From assembly GCA_001772055.1 (NCBI GenBank), contig MERP01000029.1, forward strand, positions 1 through 38,740: a stretch of DNA of 38,740 bases. The letters are read 5' to 3'. Below the pieces are notes generated by a model, which searched no databases, was not told the DNA's origin, and was given only the letters and a program-made list of their open reading frames with translations. Each line of letters starts with the position of its first letter. The first letter of the stretch is position 1. Positions 10,339 through 19,443 of this stretch are shown one piece after another. The position numbers were made by a program, and so were the translations under genes. Origin of the DNA: Betaproteobacteria bacterium RIFCSPLOWO2_12_FULL_68_19. Its GTDB lineage: Bacteria; Pseudomonadota; Gammaproteobacteria; Burkholderiales; SG8-39.

Positions 10339-12672
10339 ATGTGGCTCCGCTTTCTCGTTTTTCCGCTGACCCTGCTGGCGGGTCTGGCGGTTATCGGCGT
10401 GCTTACCCTGGCTTTGGTGGTAGCGCTCGCTTACCCCAACTTGCCCGCCCTCGGCGTCCTGACCGAGTACCAGCCCAAGGTGCCCCTGCGGATCTACACC
10501 GCCGAGGGGATCCTGATCGGCGAGTTCGGCGAGGAGCGCCGTGCCGTGGTCTCGATCGACGAGGTGCCCGCGCAGCTCAAGAACGCCATCATCGCCGCGG
10601 AGGACGAGCGCTTCTACGAGCACCCCGGCATCGACTACGTGGGCGTGCTGCGGGCCGCGTACGCCAACGTCGTTGCCGGCGGCAAGCGCCAGGGCGCGAG
10701 CACCATCACCATGCAGGTCGCGCGCAATTTCTTCCTGTCGTCGGAAAAGACCCTCACGCGCAAGCTCTATGAGGCGCTGCTCGCTTTCAAGATCGAGCAC
10801 AGCCTGGCAAAGGACGAGATCCTGGAGCTGTACGTGAACCAGATCTATCTCGGGCAGCGGGCGTACGGCTTTGGCGCCGCCTCGCAGATCTATTTCGGCA
10901 AGGCGCTCGGCCAGCTCAGCCTCGCCGAGACCGCAATGCTCGCCGGCCTGCCGAAGGCGCCGTCGGTCTATAACCCGATCGCCAACCCCCAGCGCGCCAA
11001 GCAGCGCCAGAAGTACGTGCTGCGGCGCATGACCGAGCTTGGCTACATTACGGCGACGCAGTATGAGGATGCGCTAAACGCCCCAATCCGGCCGCGCCGG
11101 GGCGAAGTGAACGAATACTCCGTGCACGCCGAGTACATTGCGGAGATGGTGCGGCAAGCGCTCGCCGAGCACTATCCCGAAGACGTCTATTCGCGCGGCT
11201 TCCGGGTCTACACCACGATCCGCAAGGCCGACCAGGAGGCCGCCTACTACGCGCTGCGCAGAGGCGTACTGGAGTACGACCGGCGGCAGGGCTATCGCGG
11301 CCCCGAGGCCTTCGTCGACCTTCCGGCCGGGGCCAGCGACGACGATTACGAGGACGCGCTCGCCGACCATTCGGACAGCGATGAGCTGCTGATCGCGGTG
11401 GTGCTGGCGGCCAACCCGCGCCAGGTGCAGGCCGCGCTGCGCAACGGCGAGAAAATCAGCATCACGGGCGAGGGGCTGCGCTTCGCCGCGCGCGCCCTGG
11501 AGCCCAAGACCGCGCCGCAGCGGCGCATCCGCCGGGGCGCCATCGTGCGCGTAGTGCGCGAGGGCCGCGCCTGGCAGATCGTCCAGTTGCCGGAGGTCGA
11601 GGCGGCGTTCATTTCGCTCGACCCGCGCGACGGGGCGGTGCGCGCCCTGGTGGGCGGATTCGAGTTCGGCCGCAACAAGTTCAACCACGTCACGCAGGCC
11701 TGGCGCCAGCCCGGATCGTCGTTCAAGCCGTTCATCTACTCGGCGTCGCTGGAAAAGGGCTTCACCCCCGCCACGGTCGTGCCCGACGAGCCGGTGGTGC
11801 TGGAAGCCGAAGAGACCGGCAGCCAGCGCTGGGAGCCGAAGAACTACGACGGGGCGTTCGAGGGGCCGATGCGGCTGCGCGCGGCGCTCGCCAAGTCGAA
11901 GAACATGGTCTCGATCCGGATTCTGGATGCGATCGGGCCGAAGTACGCCCAGGATTACGTCGCGCGCTTCGGCTTCGAGCCCGAGCGCCACCCCGCCTAT
12001 CTCACCATGGCGCTCGGCGCGGGCTCGGTCACGCCCTGGCACATGGCGCGCGCCTATTCGGTGTTCGCGAACGGCGGCTACCTGGTGCAGCCCTATTTCA
12101 TCCACAAGATCGTCGACGACCGCGGCAACCCGCTCGCGCTCGCCGACCCGCCGCGCGCCGGCGACGAGTCCCCGCGCGTCATCGACGAGCGTAATGCCTT
12201 CGTCATGGACAGCATGATGCAGGACGTGACGCGCTACGGGACCGGGGCGCGCGTAGCGCGCCTGGGGCGCACCGATCTCGCCGGCAAGACCGGCACGACC
12301 AACGAGTTCGTCGACGCCTGGTTCACCGGCTACCAGTCCTCGCTGGTGGCGATCGCCTGGGTCGGGTTCGATCAGCCGCGCACGCTGGGGAAGAACCAGA
12401 CCGGGAGCGTGGTGGCCCTGCCGATCTGGCTCGACTACATGGAAGCGGTGCTGAAGGACGAGCCGCAGACCTCGCGCGAGGTGCCGCCTGGCATCGTCAC
12501 CGTGCCGGTCGGCCCCTTCCCGGCGCTGCCGGGCGAGCCCAAGCTGGTGCCGGAATTCTTCTACGAGGAGGCCGTGCCGCCGCCGGAGGTGCTGCGACCG
12601 CCTGCGCCTCCCCTGCCGCTGCCCCTGTACGAGCAGTCGCCGCTCTTCGAGCGGTCCTATCCGCCCTCTTGA
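10339..12672 (+). CDS. mrcA: Penicillin-binding protein 1A (bifunctional transglycosylase/transpeptidase)
   Basis: This class A PBP polymerises and cross-links peptidoglycan in the periplasm. The ATG at 10339 gives 777 residues; the track's TTG is one codon earlier. An N-terminal membrane anchor (about residues 4-32) is followed by YPNLPAL. The GT51 transglycosylase domain carries EDERFYEHPGID (catalytic Glu88), GASTITMQVARNF and the LYVNQIYLGQ motif. The transpeptidase domain has S460-SFK (SxxK), SKN near residue 520 and KTGTT near residue 650. The C-terminus is proline-rich. No strong ribosome-binding site is visible. The last 16 nt overlap cyaY convergently. It is also often called ponA. 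Confidence 0.96.
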   Translation: MWLRFLVFPLTLLAGLAVIGVLTLALVVALAYPNLPALGVLTEYQPKVPLRIYTAEGILIGEFGEERRAVVSIDEVPAQLKNAIIAAEDERFYEHPGIDYVGVLRAAYANVVAGGKRQGASTITMQVARNFFLSSEKTLTRKLYEALLAFKIEHSLAKDEILELYVNQIYLGQRAYGFGAASQIYFGKALGQLSLAETAMLAGLPKAPSVYNPIANPQRAKQRQKYVLRRMTELGYITATQYEDALNAPIRPRRGEVNEYSVHAEYIAEMVRQALAEHYPEDVYSRGFRVYTTIRKADQEAAYYALRRGVLEYDRRQGYRGPEAFVDLPAGASDDDYEDALADHSDSDELLIAVVLAANPRQVQAALRNGEKISITGEGLRFAARALEPKTAPQRRIRRGAIVRVVREGRAWQIVQLPEVEAAFISLDPRDGAVRALVGGFEFGRNKFNHVTQAWRQPGSSFKPFIYSASLEKGFTPATVVPDEPVVLEAEETGSQRWEPKNYDGAFEGPMRLRAALAKSKNMVSIRILDAIGPKYAQDYVARFGFEPERHPAYLTMALGAGSVTPWHMARAYSVFANGGYLVQPYFIHKIVDDRGNPLALADPPRAGDESPRVIDERNAFVMDSMMQDVTRYGTGARVARLGRTDLAGKTGTTNEFVDAWFTGYQSSLVAIAWVGFDQPRTLGKNQTGSVVALPIWLDYMEAVLKDEPQTSREVPPGIVTVPVGPFPALPGEPKLVPEFFYEEAVPPPEVLRPPAPPLPLPLYEQSPLFERSYPPS

Positions 12673-12989
12673 GGGCGCAGCAGCACCGGCTGGCCGCTCT
12701 GCGCCGATACGAGCCGCGAGAGCGCGGCAAACAGCTCCCCGCCGTCACGCGTATCTCGCCAGGCCGCGCCGTCCCAGCGGAAGTGGAATCCGCCGGCGCG
12801 CGCCGCCACCCAGATCTCGCGCGCCGCGCCGTGGCGGTTGACGATCATCTTCGAGCCGTCGGCGAACTCGATTTCGAGCACGCCGTCCCCCTTTCGCTCG
12901 ATGTCCGCGTCGACACCACCCTCCTCGAGGGCGGTTTCGATTCTTGACAGCGCCCGCTCGGCGAGCGCTTCGAAGTCAGTCTCGTTCAT
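12657..12989 (-). CDS. cyaY: Frataxin-like iron-binding protein CyaY
   Basis: CyaY binds iron and modulates the cysteine desulfurase during Fe-S cluster assembly. The 110-residue protein begins MNETDFEALAERALSRIE. I prefer this start at 12989 to the track's start four codons upstream. The acidic first helix (DFEALAE...ETALEE) is the iron-binding ridge of the family. ADGSKMIVNRHGAAREIWVA and GGFHF match the conserved beta sheet. The 3' end overlaps the PBP1A gene by 16 nt. It is divergent from lptM, with 21 nt between the two starts; the cyaY-lptM pairing is conserved in many proteobacteria. Confidence 0.94.
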   Translation of the reverse strand: MNETDFEALAERALSRIETALEEGGVDADIERKGDGVLEIEFADGSKMIVNRHGAAREIWVAARAGGFHFRWDGAAWRDTRDGGELFAALSRLVSAQSGQPVLLRPQEGG

Positions 12990-13010
12990 GGGTGCTAACA
13001 TCGCGATTTT

Positions 13011-13181
13011 ATGCGCTTCTTTCTTCTCGGCGCGGCGATGGCGCTGCTCGCAGCCGGGTGCGGGCAGAAGGGCCCGCTTTACCTGCGCGACAGCCCGCCG
13101 CCCGGCGTGAAGGCGGCCAAGCCCAAGCCGTTCGAGCCGGTGCCCTACCCGGCGCGCGACGGCGAAGCCGAAGGCAAGTAG
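13011..13181 (+). CDS. lptM: Small lipoprotein LptM (YifL family)
   Basis: This gene is too short for the ORF track. It encodes 56 residues with a signal peptide MRFFLLGAAMALLAAGC. The lipobox cysteine is Cys17, followed directly by GQKGPLYLR, which is the YifL/LptM signature (GCGxKGPLYxP). A proline- and charge-rich tail follows. In E. coli LptM acts with LptD during assembly of the lipopolysaccharide translocon; that role is carried over from the family. Its stop is 5 nt before the lysA start, so the two genes are probably co-transcribed. The neighbourhood cyaY / lptM / lysine-pathway gene matches the conserved context. Confidence 0.93.
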   Translation: MRFFLLGAAMALLAAGCGQKGPLYLRDSPPPGVKAAKPKPFEPVPYPARDGEAEGK

Positions 13182-13186
13182 CTCCC

Positions 13187-14437
13187 ATGTCCTTCGCCTA
13201 CCGCAGCGGCGTGCTTTGCGCCGAGCAGGCGCCGCTCGACGAGCTGGCGCGGCGCTTCGGCACGCCCTGCTACGTGTATTCGAGCGCCGCGATCGCCGCC
13301 GCCTACGATGAGTTCTCTGCCGCGTTGCGGGGCCGCGACGCGCTGGTCTGCTACTCGGTGAAGGCCAACTCCAACCTTTCGGTGCTCGCGCTGCTTGCCG
13401 GTCTTGGCGCCGGGTTCGACATCGTCTCGGGCGGGGAGCTGGCGCGCGTGCTCGCCGCCGGCGGCGAGGCGCGCAAGACGCTGTTTTCCGGGGTGGGAAA
13501 GAGCGAAGGGGAGATCGCGGCCGCGCTCGAGAAAGGGGTCTACTGCCTCAACCTCGAGTCCGAGGCGGAGCTCGAGCGCGTGGACGCAATCGCGCGACGC
13601 CTCGGCCGGCGGGCGCCGGTCGCCTTCCGCGTCAACCCGGACATCGACGCGCGCACCCACCCGTACATCTCCACCGGCCTGCGCGAGAGCAAGTTCGGTG
13701 TCGCGCATGCCGACGCCGAGCGGCTCTATGCACGGGCGGCGGCGATGCCCGGGATCGAGCTGGTGGGGATCGGCTGCCACATCGGCTCGCAGCTGACGCG
13801 CGCCGCGCCCTTCGCGGAAGCAGCCGGGCGCATCGCCGCGCTTGCCGAGCGCCTGGCAGGGCGCGGCATCCGGCTCAGGCACATCGACATCGGCGGCGGC
13901 ATCGGCATTCGCTACGGTGACGACGACGTGCCCGAGCCGCCCGGCGGCTTTCTCGCAGCCGCGCTCGGCATGCTGGCCGGACGCAGGGAAACTCTGATCG
14001 TCGACCCCGGGCGCTCGATCGTCGGCAACGCGGGGGTGCTGCTCACCCGCGTGGAGTACGTGAAGCCCGGCGCCGCCCGCAGCTTCCTGGTGGTGGATGC
14101 GGCCATGAACGACCTGCTGCGGCCGGCGCTGTACAACGCCTGGCACGAGGTGCGGCCGGTGCGCCAGGCGGAACAGGGCGGCGATGCGGCTGTTTATGAC
14201 GTGGTGGGCCCGGTGTGCGAGAGTGGCGACTTCCTTGCCCGCGGGCGGCGCCTCTCGGCGCGGCCGGGCGAGCTGCTGGCGGTGATGTCCGCCGGCGCCT
14301 ATGGAATGGTGATGAGCTCCAATTACAACACGCGGCCGCGCGCCGCAGAGGTCCTGGTGAGCGGCGCCGAAGCCCGGCTGGTCAGGCGGCGCGAATCGGT
14401 CGAGTCGCTGCTCGCCCTTGAGGAGCCGCCGCGATGA
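13187..14437 (+). CDS. lysA: Diaminopimelate decarboxylase
   Basis: LysA is a PLP enzyme that decarboxylates meso-diaminopimelate to lysine, the last step of lysine synthesis. I chose the ATG at 13187 (MSFAYRSGVLCAEQ), 416 residues. The ORF track's 81-residue extension reads through lptM in the wrong frame. The PLP lysine is Lys59 in YSVKANSN. GCHIGSQ, the phosphate-binding GGGIGI and the DPGRSIVGNAG segment follow. CESGDFLARGR supplies the active-site cysteine, and SAGAYGMVMSSNYN the C-terminal motif. The stop overlaps the next gene's ATG (ATGA), so it is coupled to the efflux genes. Confidence 0.96.
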   Translation: MSFAYRSGVLCAEQAPLDELARRFGTPCYVYSSAAIAAAYDEFSAALRGRDALVCYSVKANSNLSVLALLAGLGAGFDIVSGGELARVLAAGGEARKTLFSGVGKSEGEIAAALEKGVYCLNLESEAELERVDAIARRLGRRAPVAFRVNPDIDARTHPYISTGLRESKFGVAHADAERLYARAAAMPGIELVGIGCHIGSQLTRAAPFAEAAGRIAALAERLAGRGIRLRHIDIGGGIGIRYGDDDVPEPPGGFLAAALGMLAGRRETLIVDPGRSIVGNAGVLLTRVEYVKPGAARSFLVVDAAMNDLLRPALYNAWHEVRPVRQAEQGGDAAVYDVVGPVCESGDFLARGRRLSARPGELLAVMSAGAYGMVMSSNYNTRPRAAEVLVSGAEARLVRRRESVESLLALEEPPR

Positions 14438-15555
14438 CGCGGCGGGTGCTCGCGCTCGCCGGCTGCGCCGCGCTCGGCCTCGCGCTGGTGGCGGCCTGCG
14501 GCGGCGATGCGGAGTCGGCGAAGCGCCCGGCCGGGCCGCGCGCGGTGCTGATCACCGCCGTGCCGGTGCAGCCACGCACGCTCGAGATCTACGAAGAGGT
14601 GGTCGGATCGCTCGAGAACGTGATCGACCCGAAGATCGGCGCCGAGGTGGCCGGGCGCCTGACGCGCGTGCTCGGTTTCACCGGCAAGAAGGTCAAGCAG
14701 GGCGAGCTGCTCGCCGAGATCGACGCTCAGGACTTCCGGATCCAGTCGCGCGCCGACGCCGCGGATGTGAAGCGGCTGCAGGCGCTGCTCGCCAACCAGG
14801 AGCGCATCGTCGCGCGCCAGCAAAAACTGGTCGGCCAGGGCTTCATCTCGCAGAACGCGCTCGACGAAGCGCTGGCGCAGCGCACCGTGCTGCGCGAGCA
14901 GTTGAGCGGCGCGCGCGCGCGCGCCGAGTCGACCGGGCGCAGCCTCGGCAAGACGCGCGTGGTCGCGCCGGTCGACGGCGAGATCGAGACCCAGGTGGTC
15001 GCGACCGGCGACTACGTGAAGGTCGGGGACCCGCTGTTCACGCTGGTCGGAATGCAGCGGCTGCGGGCGCACCTGCTGTTCCCGGAGAGCGCCGGCAGCC
15101 GCATCCGGCCCGGGCTCAAGGTCGCGCTCGAGTCCCCCGCCGCCCCGGGACGCAGCATCGAGGCGCGCATCGAGGACATCAAGCCGACGGTGAACGCCGG
15201 CAACCGCGCGCTGGACGCGATCGTGCGCTTCGACGCCGAGAACGGCGCGTTCCGCGGCGGCGGAAGCGTCAACGCGCGCGTGGTGATCGAGGTGAAGCAG
15301 CACGCGCTGATGGTGCCCGAGCAGAGCGTGGTGCTGCGCCCGGCCGGCAAGGTCGTGTACGTCGTGGCCGACGGGCGGGTTTCCCAGCGCGCGGTCGAGA
15401 CGGGGCTCAAGCAGGACGGCCTCTACGAGGTCGTGAAAGGGCTCGTCCCCGGCGAGCTGATCGCCGCCGACGGCGCGGGATTCCTCACCGACGGCGCCGC
15501 AGTCACCCTGCCTTCGGACGCGAAGCCCGGAGCCGGCAAGGGCAAGGCCAAATGA
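14434..15555 (+). CDS. RND efflux membrane-fusion (adaptor) lipoprotein
   Basis: This is a periplasmic adaptor of the HlyD/AcrA family, 373 residues. The signal sequence ends in a lipobox (ALVAACGG), so it is probably anchored by lipid in the inner membrane. The order is a beta-barrel strand (VVGSLENVIDPKIGAEVAGRL), a lipoyl half-motif (VKQGELLAEID), an alpha-hairpin (about residues 100-165), the second lipoyl half (VVAPVDGEIETQVVATGDYVKVG), then beta-barrel and membrane-proximal domains. It overlaps lysA and the pump gene by 4 nt each (ATGA). A GAGGAG site precedes the start. Substrate specificity cannot be read from the sequence. Confidence 0.9.
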   Translation: MTRRVLALAGCAALGLALVAACGGDAESAKRPAGPRAVLITAVPVQPRTLEIYEEVVGSLENVIDPKIGAEVAGRLTRVLGFTGKKVKQGELLAEIDAQDFRIQSRADAADVKRLQALLANQERIVARQQKLVGQGFISQNALDEALAQRTVLREQLSGARARAESTGRSLGKTRVVAPVDGEIETQVVATGDYVKVGDPLFTLVGMQRLRAHLLFPESAGSRIRPGLKVALESPAAPGRSIEARIEDIKPTVNAGNRALDAIVRFDAENGAFRGGGSVNARVVIEVKQHALMVPEQSVVLRPAGKVVYVVADGRVSQRAVETGLKQDGLYEVVKGLVPGELIAADGAGFLTDGAAVTLPSDAKPGAGKGKAK

Positions 15556-18500
15556 CGCTTCCCGAGCTCTCGATCCGGCGGCACGTGTTCGCGTTCATGC
15601 TGAACGCGGTGCTGATCCTGTTCGGCATCATCGCCTACCAGAGAATCGGCGTCGACAAGCTGCCGTACATCGAGTTCCCGGTGATCTCGGTCCACACGAC
15701 GCAGCGCGGCGCCAATCCCGAGGTCATCGACGCGTCGATCACCAACCAGATCGAGACCGTCGTGAACAGCGTTCCCGGCATCGAGCACATCCAGTCGACC
15801 TCGTCGCCGGGCGCTTCGACGGTCGCGATCACCTTCGACCTCGCCAAGTCGGTGGACGTCGCCTTCCAGGAGGTGCAGGCCAAGGTGAACCAGGTGCTGC
15901 GCCGGCTGCCCGAGGACGCCGATCCGCCGGTGGTCGCGAAGGTGGAGACCAATACCTTCCCCGTGTACTGGATGGCGCTGCAGGGCGATCGCACGCAGCA
16001 GCAGCTCAACCAGTACGCCATCAACGTCATCAAGAAGCGCCTGGAGACGGTCGACGGCGTGGGCGAGGTGCGCATCGGCGGGCGCCGCGACCGCACCATC
16101 CGCGTCAACCTGCTGCCCGCGCGCATGGCGGCCTACGGCGTCGCCGCGCAGGACATCACCGAGGGCTTCCGCAAGGAGCACATCCAGTTCTCGGGCGGCT
16201 TCCTGACCGGCCAGTCGAGCGAGCACCTGGTCAAGCTCGACCTGGAGTTCCACAAGCTCGACGATCTGGCGGCGATGATCGTCGGCTACAAGGACGGCGC
16301 CCCGGTGCGGCTGCGCGACATCGCCGAGATCGAGGACGGGTTGAACGACTTCCGGCAGCTGGCGCGCGCCAACGGCAGGCAGAGCGTCGGCATCGGCATC
16401 GCCAAGGTGCCGAACACCAACACCGTCGCGATCATCCGCGAGGTCGAGCGGCGCGTCGAGCAGGAGATCCGCCCCCAGCTGCCGCCCGGCCTGGAGCTCA
16501 ACCCGGTGCAGAACGACGCGCTGTTCATCGACGAGATGGTGCGATCGCTGAAGAATCACCTGGTCGAGGGCACGCTGCTCGCGGCGCTGGTGGTGTGGCT
16601 GTTCCTGAAGAGCCTGCGCTCGACGCTGATCATCGCCACCTCGATCCCGGTGTCGCTGTTCGGCTCGATCGCGGTGATGTACTTCTTCGGCTACACGTTC
16701 AACTCGGTGACGCTGCTCGCGCTGCTCTTGCTGGTCGGCGTGGTGGTCGACGATGCAATCGTGGTGCTGGAGAACATCTTCCGCCACCGCGAGCATCTCG
16801 AGCCCGACCGGGTCAAGGCGGCGGTGAGCGGCAGCCGCGAGGTCACCTTCGCGGTGATCGCCGCCAGCTTCTCGCTGGCGGCGATCTTCGCGCCGGTGAT
16901 CTTCGTCTCGGGGATCCTCGGCCAGTTCCTGCGCTCGTTCGCCGTGGTGGTGACCTTCGGGGTGCTGGTGTCGCTGTTCGTCTCGCTCACCCTCACGCCG
17001 ATGCTGTGCTCGCGCTTCCTCGAGGTGCGCGCGAAGCACGGCCGCGTCTACTGGGCGCTCGAGCGCTTCTTCAAGGGCATGGAGCGCGCCTACCGCGCGA
17101 GCCTCGACTGGGCGCTCGGACATCGCTGGCTGATCCTCGCCGCCGCCGCCGCCGCGACCCTGTCGTCGGTGTACTTCTTCCGCGCGTTGCCGGTCGAGCT
17201 CGCGCCGCAGCAGGACGAGGGCAAGTTCTTCGTCAGCATGCGCGCGCCGGCGGGCTCGTCGATTCATTACATGGAGAGGAAGCTGCGCGAGGGGGAGCAA
17301 ATGGTGGCCAAGTACCCCGAGGTGACCACGGTGTACGGCGTGATCGGCCTGGGCTCGGCGGCGCAGGTCAACCAGGCGACGCTGGTGGTGCGCATGAAGC
17401 CGCGCTCGGAGCGGCGCCGCTCGCAGCAGCAGGTGATCGAGCTCTTGCGCCGCGACCTCGCGCAGATCGCCGGCGTGCGCGCCTTTCCGCGCGCGCCGGG
17501 GCTGGTGCCGCGCCAGCGCAGCGAGCCGCTGCAGTTCGTGGTGCGCGGCCCCAGCCTGCAGGAGATGGGCCGCGTCGCGAGCGAGCTGCAGGAGCGGCTG
17601 CAGGCCGACCCGCGCATCGGCCGGATGGACACCGACCTGCAGCTCGACCTGCCGCAGCTGGTGCTCGAGCCCGACCGGGTGCGCACCGCGGCGCTCGGCC
17701 TGACCTCTTCGGACGTGGCGCTGGCGGTGAACATGCTGACCGGGGGAGTCGACATCGCGAAGTACAACGACCAGCCCGGCGACGGCGAGCGCTACGACGT
17801 GCGCGTCAAGGCGAAAGAGGGCGAGTTCCAGCAGCAGGCCGACCTCGGCAAGATCTACCTGCGCAACCGCAGCGGCCAGCTGGTGCGCCTGGACAACGTG
17901 GCGCGCTTCCGCGAGACCATCGGCCCGGCGGTGATCGCGCGCTTCGACCTGCGCTACGCCGCGAGCTTCTATGCCAACCCGAGCGTGCCGCTCGGGGCGG
18001 CGGTCGCGATCGTGCGCGAGGCGGCGCAGACGCTGCCGCTCGGCTACGGCGTGAGCTTCACCGGCGAGGCCGAGCAGCTCGACAAGACGAGCAGCGCCGC
18101 CAAATTCACCTTCGCCCTCGCCCTGGTGCTGCTCTACATGGTGCTCGCCAGCCAGTTCAACAGCTTCCTGCAGCCGCTGCTGATCATGATCGCGGTGCCG
18201 CTCGCGGTGATCGGGGGCGTGATCGCGCTGTGGATCTTCGGCCACTCGCTGAACATCTATTCCATGATCGGCCTGGTGCTGCTGATCGGGCTGGTGGCGA
18301 AGAACTCGATCCTGCTCGTCGATCTCGCCAACCAGCGCCGCGCCCAGGGCATGGGCGTCGACGAGGCGCTGCGCGACGCCTGCCCGATCCGCATGCGCCC
18401 GGTGCTGATGACCTCGCTCACGCTGATCCTCGCCCTGCTGCCGGCGGCGATCGGCCTGGGCGCGGGCGCCGAGACCAACGCGCCGCTCGCGATCGCGGTG

Positions 18501-18656
18501 ATCGGCGGCATGATCACGTCCACCGCCCTGACCCTGGTCGTCGTGCCGGCGGCTTACTCGCTGGTCGAGGGCTGGCGCGCGCGGCGCCGCGCCGCGCACG
18601 GCGCCGGGTCCGCCGCCGCCGTGCACTCGCCCCAGATGCCGCGCGACGGACGCTGA
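15552..18656 (+). CDS. RND (HAE-1 family) efflux pump inner-membrane subunit
   Basis: This is a proton-driven tripartite efflux transporter subunit, 1034 residues, the usual length for AcrB/MexF-type pumps. The start is the ATG at 15552 (MTLPELSIRRHVFAFMLNAVL), not the longer ORF of the track. TM1 lies near the N-terminus. The porter domain follows, then TM2-6, with GVVVDDAIVVLENI carrying the twin aspartates of the proton relay. A second porter half and a second TM bundle (LYMVLASQFNSFLQPLLIM, VAKNSILLVDLAN) complete the fold. No outer-membrane factor or local regulator is adjacent. The large antisense ORF on the minus strand is a GC shadow. Confidence 0.93.
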   Translation: MTLPELSIRRHVFAFMLNAVLILFGIIAYQRIGVDKLPYIEFPVISVHTTQRGANPEVIDASITNQIETVVNSVPGIEHIQSTSSPGASTVAITFDLAKSVDVAFQEVQAKVNQVLRRLPEDADPPVVAKVETNTFPVYWMALQGDRTQQQLNQYAINVIKKRLETVDGVGEVRIGGRRDRTIRVNLLPARMAAYGVAAQDITEGFRKEHIQFSGGFLTGQSSEHLVKLDLEFHKLDDLAAMIVGYKDGAPVRLRDIAEIEDGLNDFRQLARANGRQSVGIGIAKVPNTNTVAIIREVERRVEQEIRPQLPPGLELNPVQNDALFIDEMVRSLKNHLVEGTLLAALVVWLFLKSLRSTLIIATSIPVSLFGSIAVMYFFGYTFNSVTLLALLLLVGVVVDDAIVVLENIFRHREHLEPDRVKAAVSGSREVTFAVIAASFSLAAIFAPVIFVSGILGQFLRSFAVVVTFGVLVSLFVSLTLTPMLCSRFLEVRAKHGRVYWALERFFKGMERAYRASLDWALGHRWLILAAAAAATLSSVYFFRALPVELAPQQDEGKFFVSMRAPAGSSIHYMERKLREGEQMVAKYPEVTTVYGVIGLGSAAQVNQATLVVRMKPRSERRRSQQQVIELLRRDLAQIAGVRAFPRAPGLVPRQRSEPLQFVVRGPSLQEMGRVASELQERLQADPRIGRMDTDLQLDLPQLVLEPDRVRTAALGLTSSDVALAVNMLTGGVDIAKYNDQPGDGERYDVRVKAKEGEFQQQADLGKIYLRNRSGQLVRLDNVARFRETIGPAVIARFDLRYAASFYANPSVPLGAAVAIVREAAQTLPLGYGVSFTGEAEQLDKTSSAAKFTFALALVLLYMVLASQFNSFLQPLLIMIAVPLAVIGGVIALWIFGHSLNIYSMIGLVLLIGLVAKNSILLVDLANQRRAQGMGVDEALRDACPIRMRPVLMTSLTLILALLPAAIGLGAGAETNAPLAIAVIGGMITSTALTLVVVPAAYSLVEGWRARRRAAHGAGSAAAVHSPQMPRDGR

Positions 18657-18657
18657 G

Positions 18658-19443
18658 ATGCCGAGCCCGGAATCGAGAAACCTGGCGGTGTTCTGCGACT
18701 TCGAGAACATCGCGCTCGGCGTGCGCGAGGCGAAGTACGCGAAGTTCGAGATGGAAAAGGTGCTCGAGCGGCTGCTGCTCAAGGGCTCGATCGTGGTGAA
18801 GAAGGCCTACTGCGACTGGGAGCGCTACAAGGAGTTCAAGAGCGCGATGCACCTCGCCTCGTTCGAGCTGATCGAGGTGCCGCACGTGCGCCAGTCCGGC
18901 AAGAATTCCGCCGACATCCGCATGGTGGTCGACGCGCTCGATCTTTGCTACACCAAGCAGCACGTCGACACCTTCGTCATCGTGAGCGGCGACTCGGACT
19001 TCTCGCCGCTCGTCTCCAAGCTGCGCGAGAACGCGAAGACGGTGATCGGCGTCGGCGTGAAGAACTCGAGCTCCGACCTGCTGATCGCCAACTGCGACGA
19101 GTTCATCTACTACGACGACCTGGTGCGCCAGGACGAGCAGCAGCGCCGCGCGGCGAAGAAGCGCCGCGAATCCGCGCCGGCCGGCGGCGAGAAGAAGCAG
19201 GAGGCCTTCGACCTGGTGCTCGAGACGCTCAATGCGCTGATCGCCGAGCGCGGCGAGGGCGAGAAGATCTGGGGCTCGATGGTCAAGCAGGCGCTCAAGC
19301 GCCGCAAGCCGGGCTTCAACGAGTCCTACTACGGCTTCCGCGCCTTTTCCGACCTGCTCGAGGAGGCCGAGGCGAAGGGCCTGGTCAAGCTTGAGCCCGA
19401 CGAAAAATCCGGCGGCTACCTCATCCGGCCCGCCGCCCAGTAA
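18658..19443 (+). CDS. NYN-domain protein with C-terminal OST-HTH/LOTUS domain
   Basis: This 261-residue cytoplasmic protein is probably an RNA-acting enzyme or RNA-binding protein. The NYN (PIN-like) domain occupies about residues 8-155. Its acidic residues fall where PIN-fold nucleases bind metal: FCDFEN near 13-18, SADIRMVVDAL near 83-93, and VSGDSDFSPLV near 103-113. A basic, charged linker (QQRRAAKKRRE) leads to an OST-HTH/LOTUS-like domain (about 180-258) with IWGSMVKQALKRRKPGF and FSDLLEEAEAKGLVKLE. LOTUS domains in this arrangement are thought to bind RNA. It starts 1 nt after the RND stop and so probably belongs to the same transcript. Its target is unknown. Confidence 0.88.
   Translation: MPSPESRNLAVFCDFENIALGVREAKYAKFEMEKVLERLLLKGSIVVKKAYCDWERYKEFKSAMHLASFELIEVPHVRQSGKNSADIRMVVDALDLCYTKQHVDTFVIVSGDSDFSPLVSKLRENAKTVIGVGVKNSSSDLLIANCDEFIYYDDLVRQDEQQRRAAKKRRESAPAGGEKKQEAFDLVLETLNALIAERGEGEKIWGSMVKQALKRRKPGFNESYYGFRAFSDLLEEAEAKGLVKLEPDEKSGGYLIRPAAQ

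Noticed and set aside
12944-13186. Upstream extension of the lysA ORF in the track
   Set aside because: It reads lptM in the wrong frame. The conserved LysA N-terminus begins at the ATG at 13187, directly after the lptM stop.
14434-18656. A more specific efflux name (e.g. acrAB, mexEF, mdtBC)
   Set aside because: Motifs fix the HAE-1 family but not the subgroup or substrate, and no regulator or outer-membrane partner is adjacent to help.
15423-18782. 1119-codon minus-strand ORF and 734-codon plus ORF over the RND pump
   Set aside because: His/Asp/Arg/Leu-rich shadow translations with no domain. The pump frame is unambiguous.
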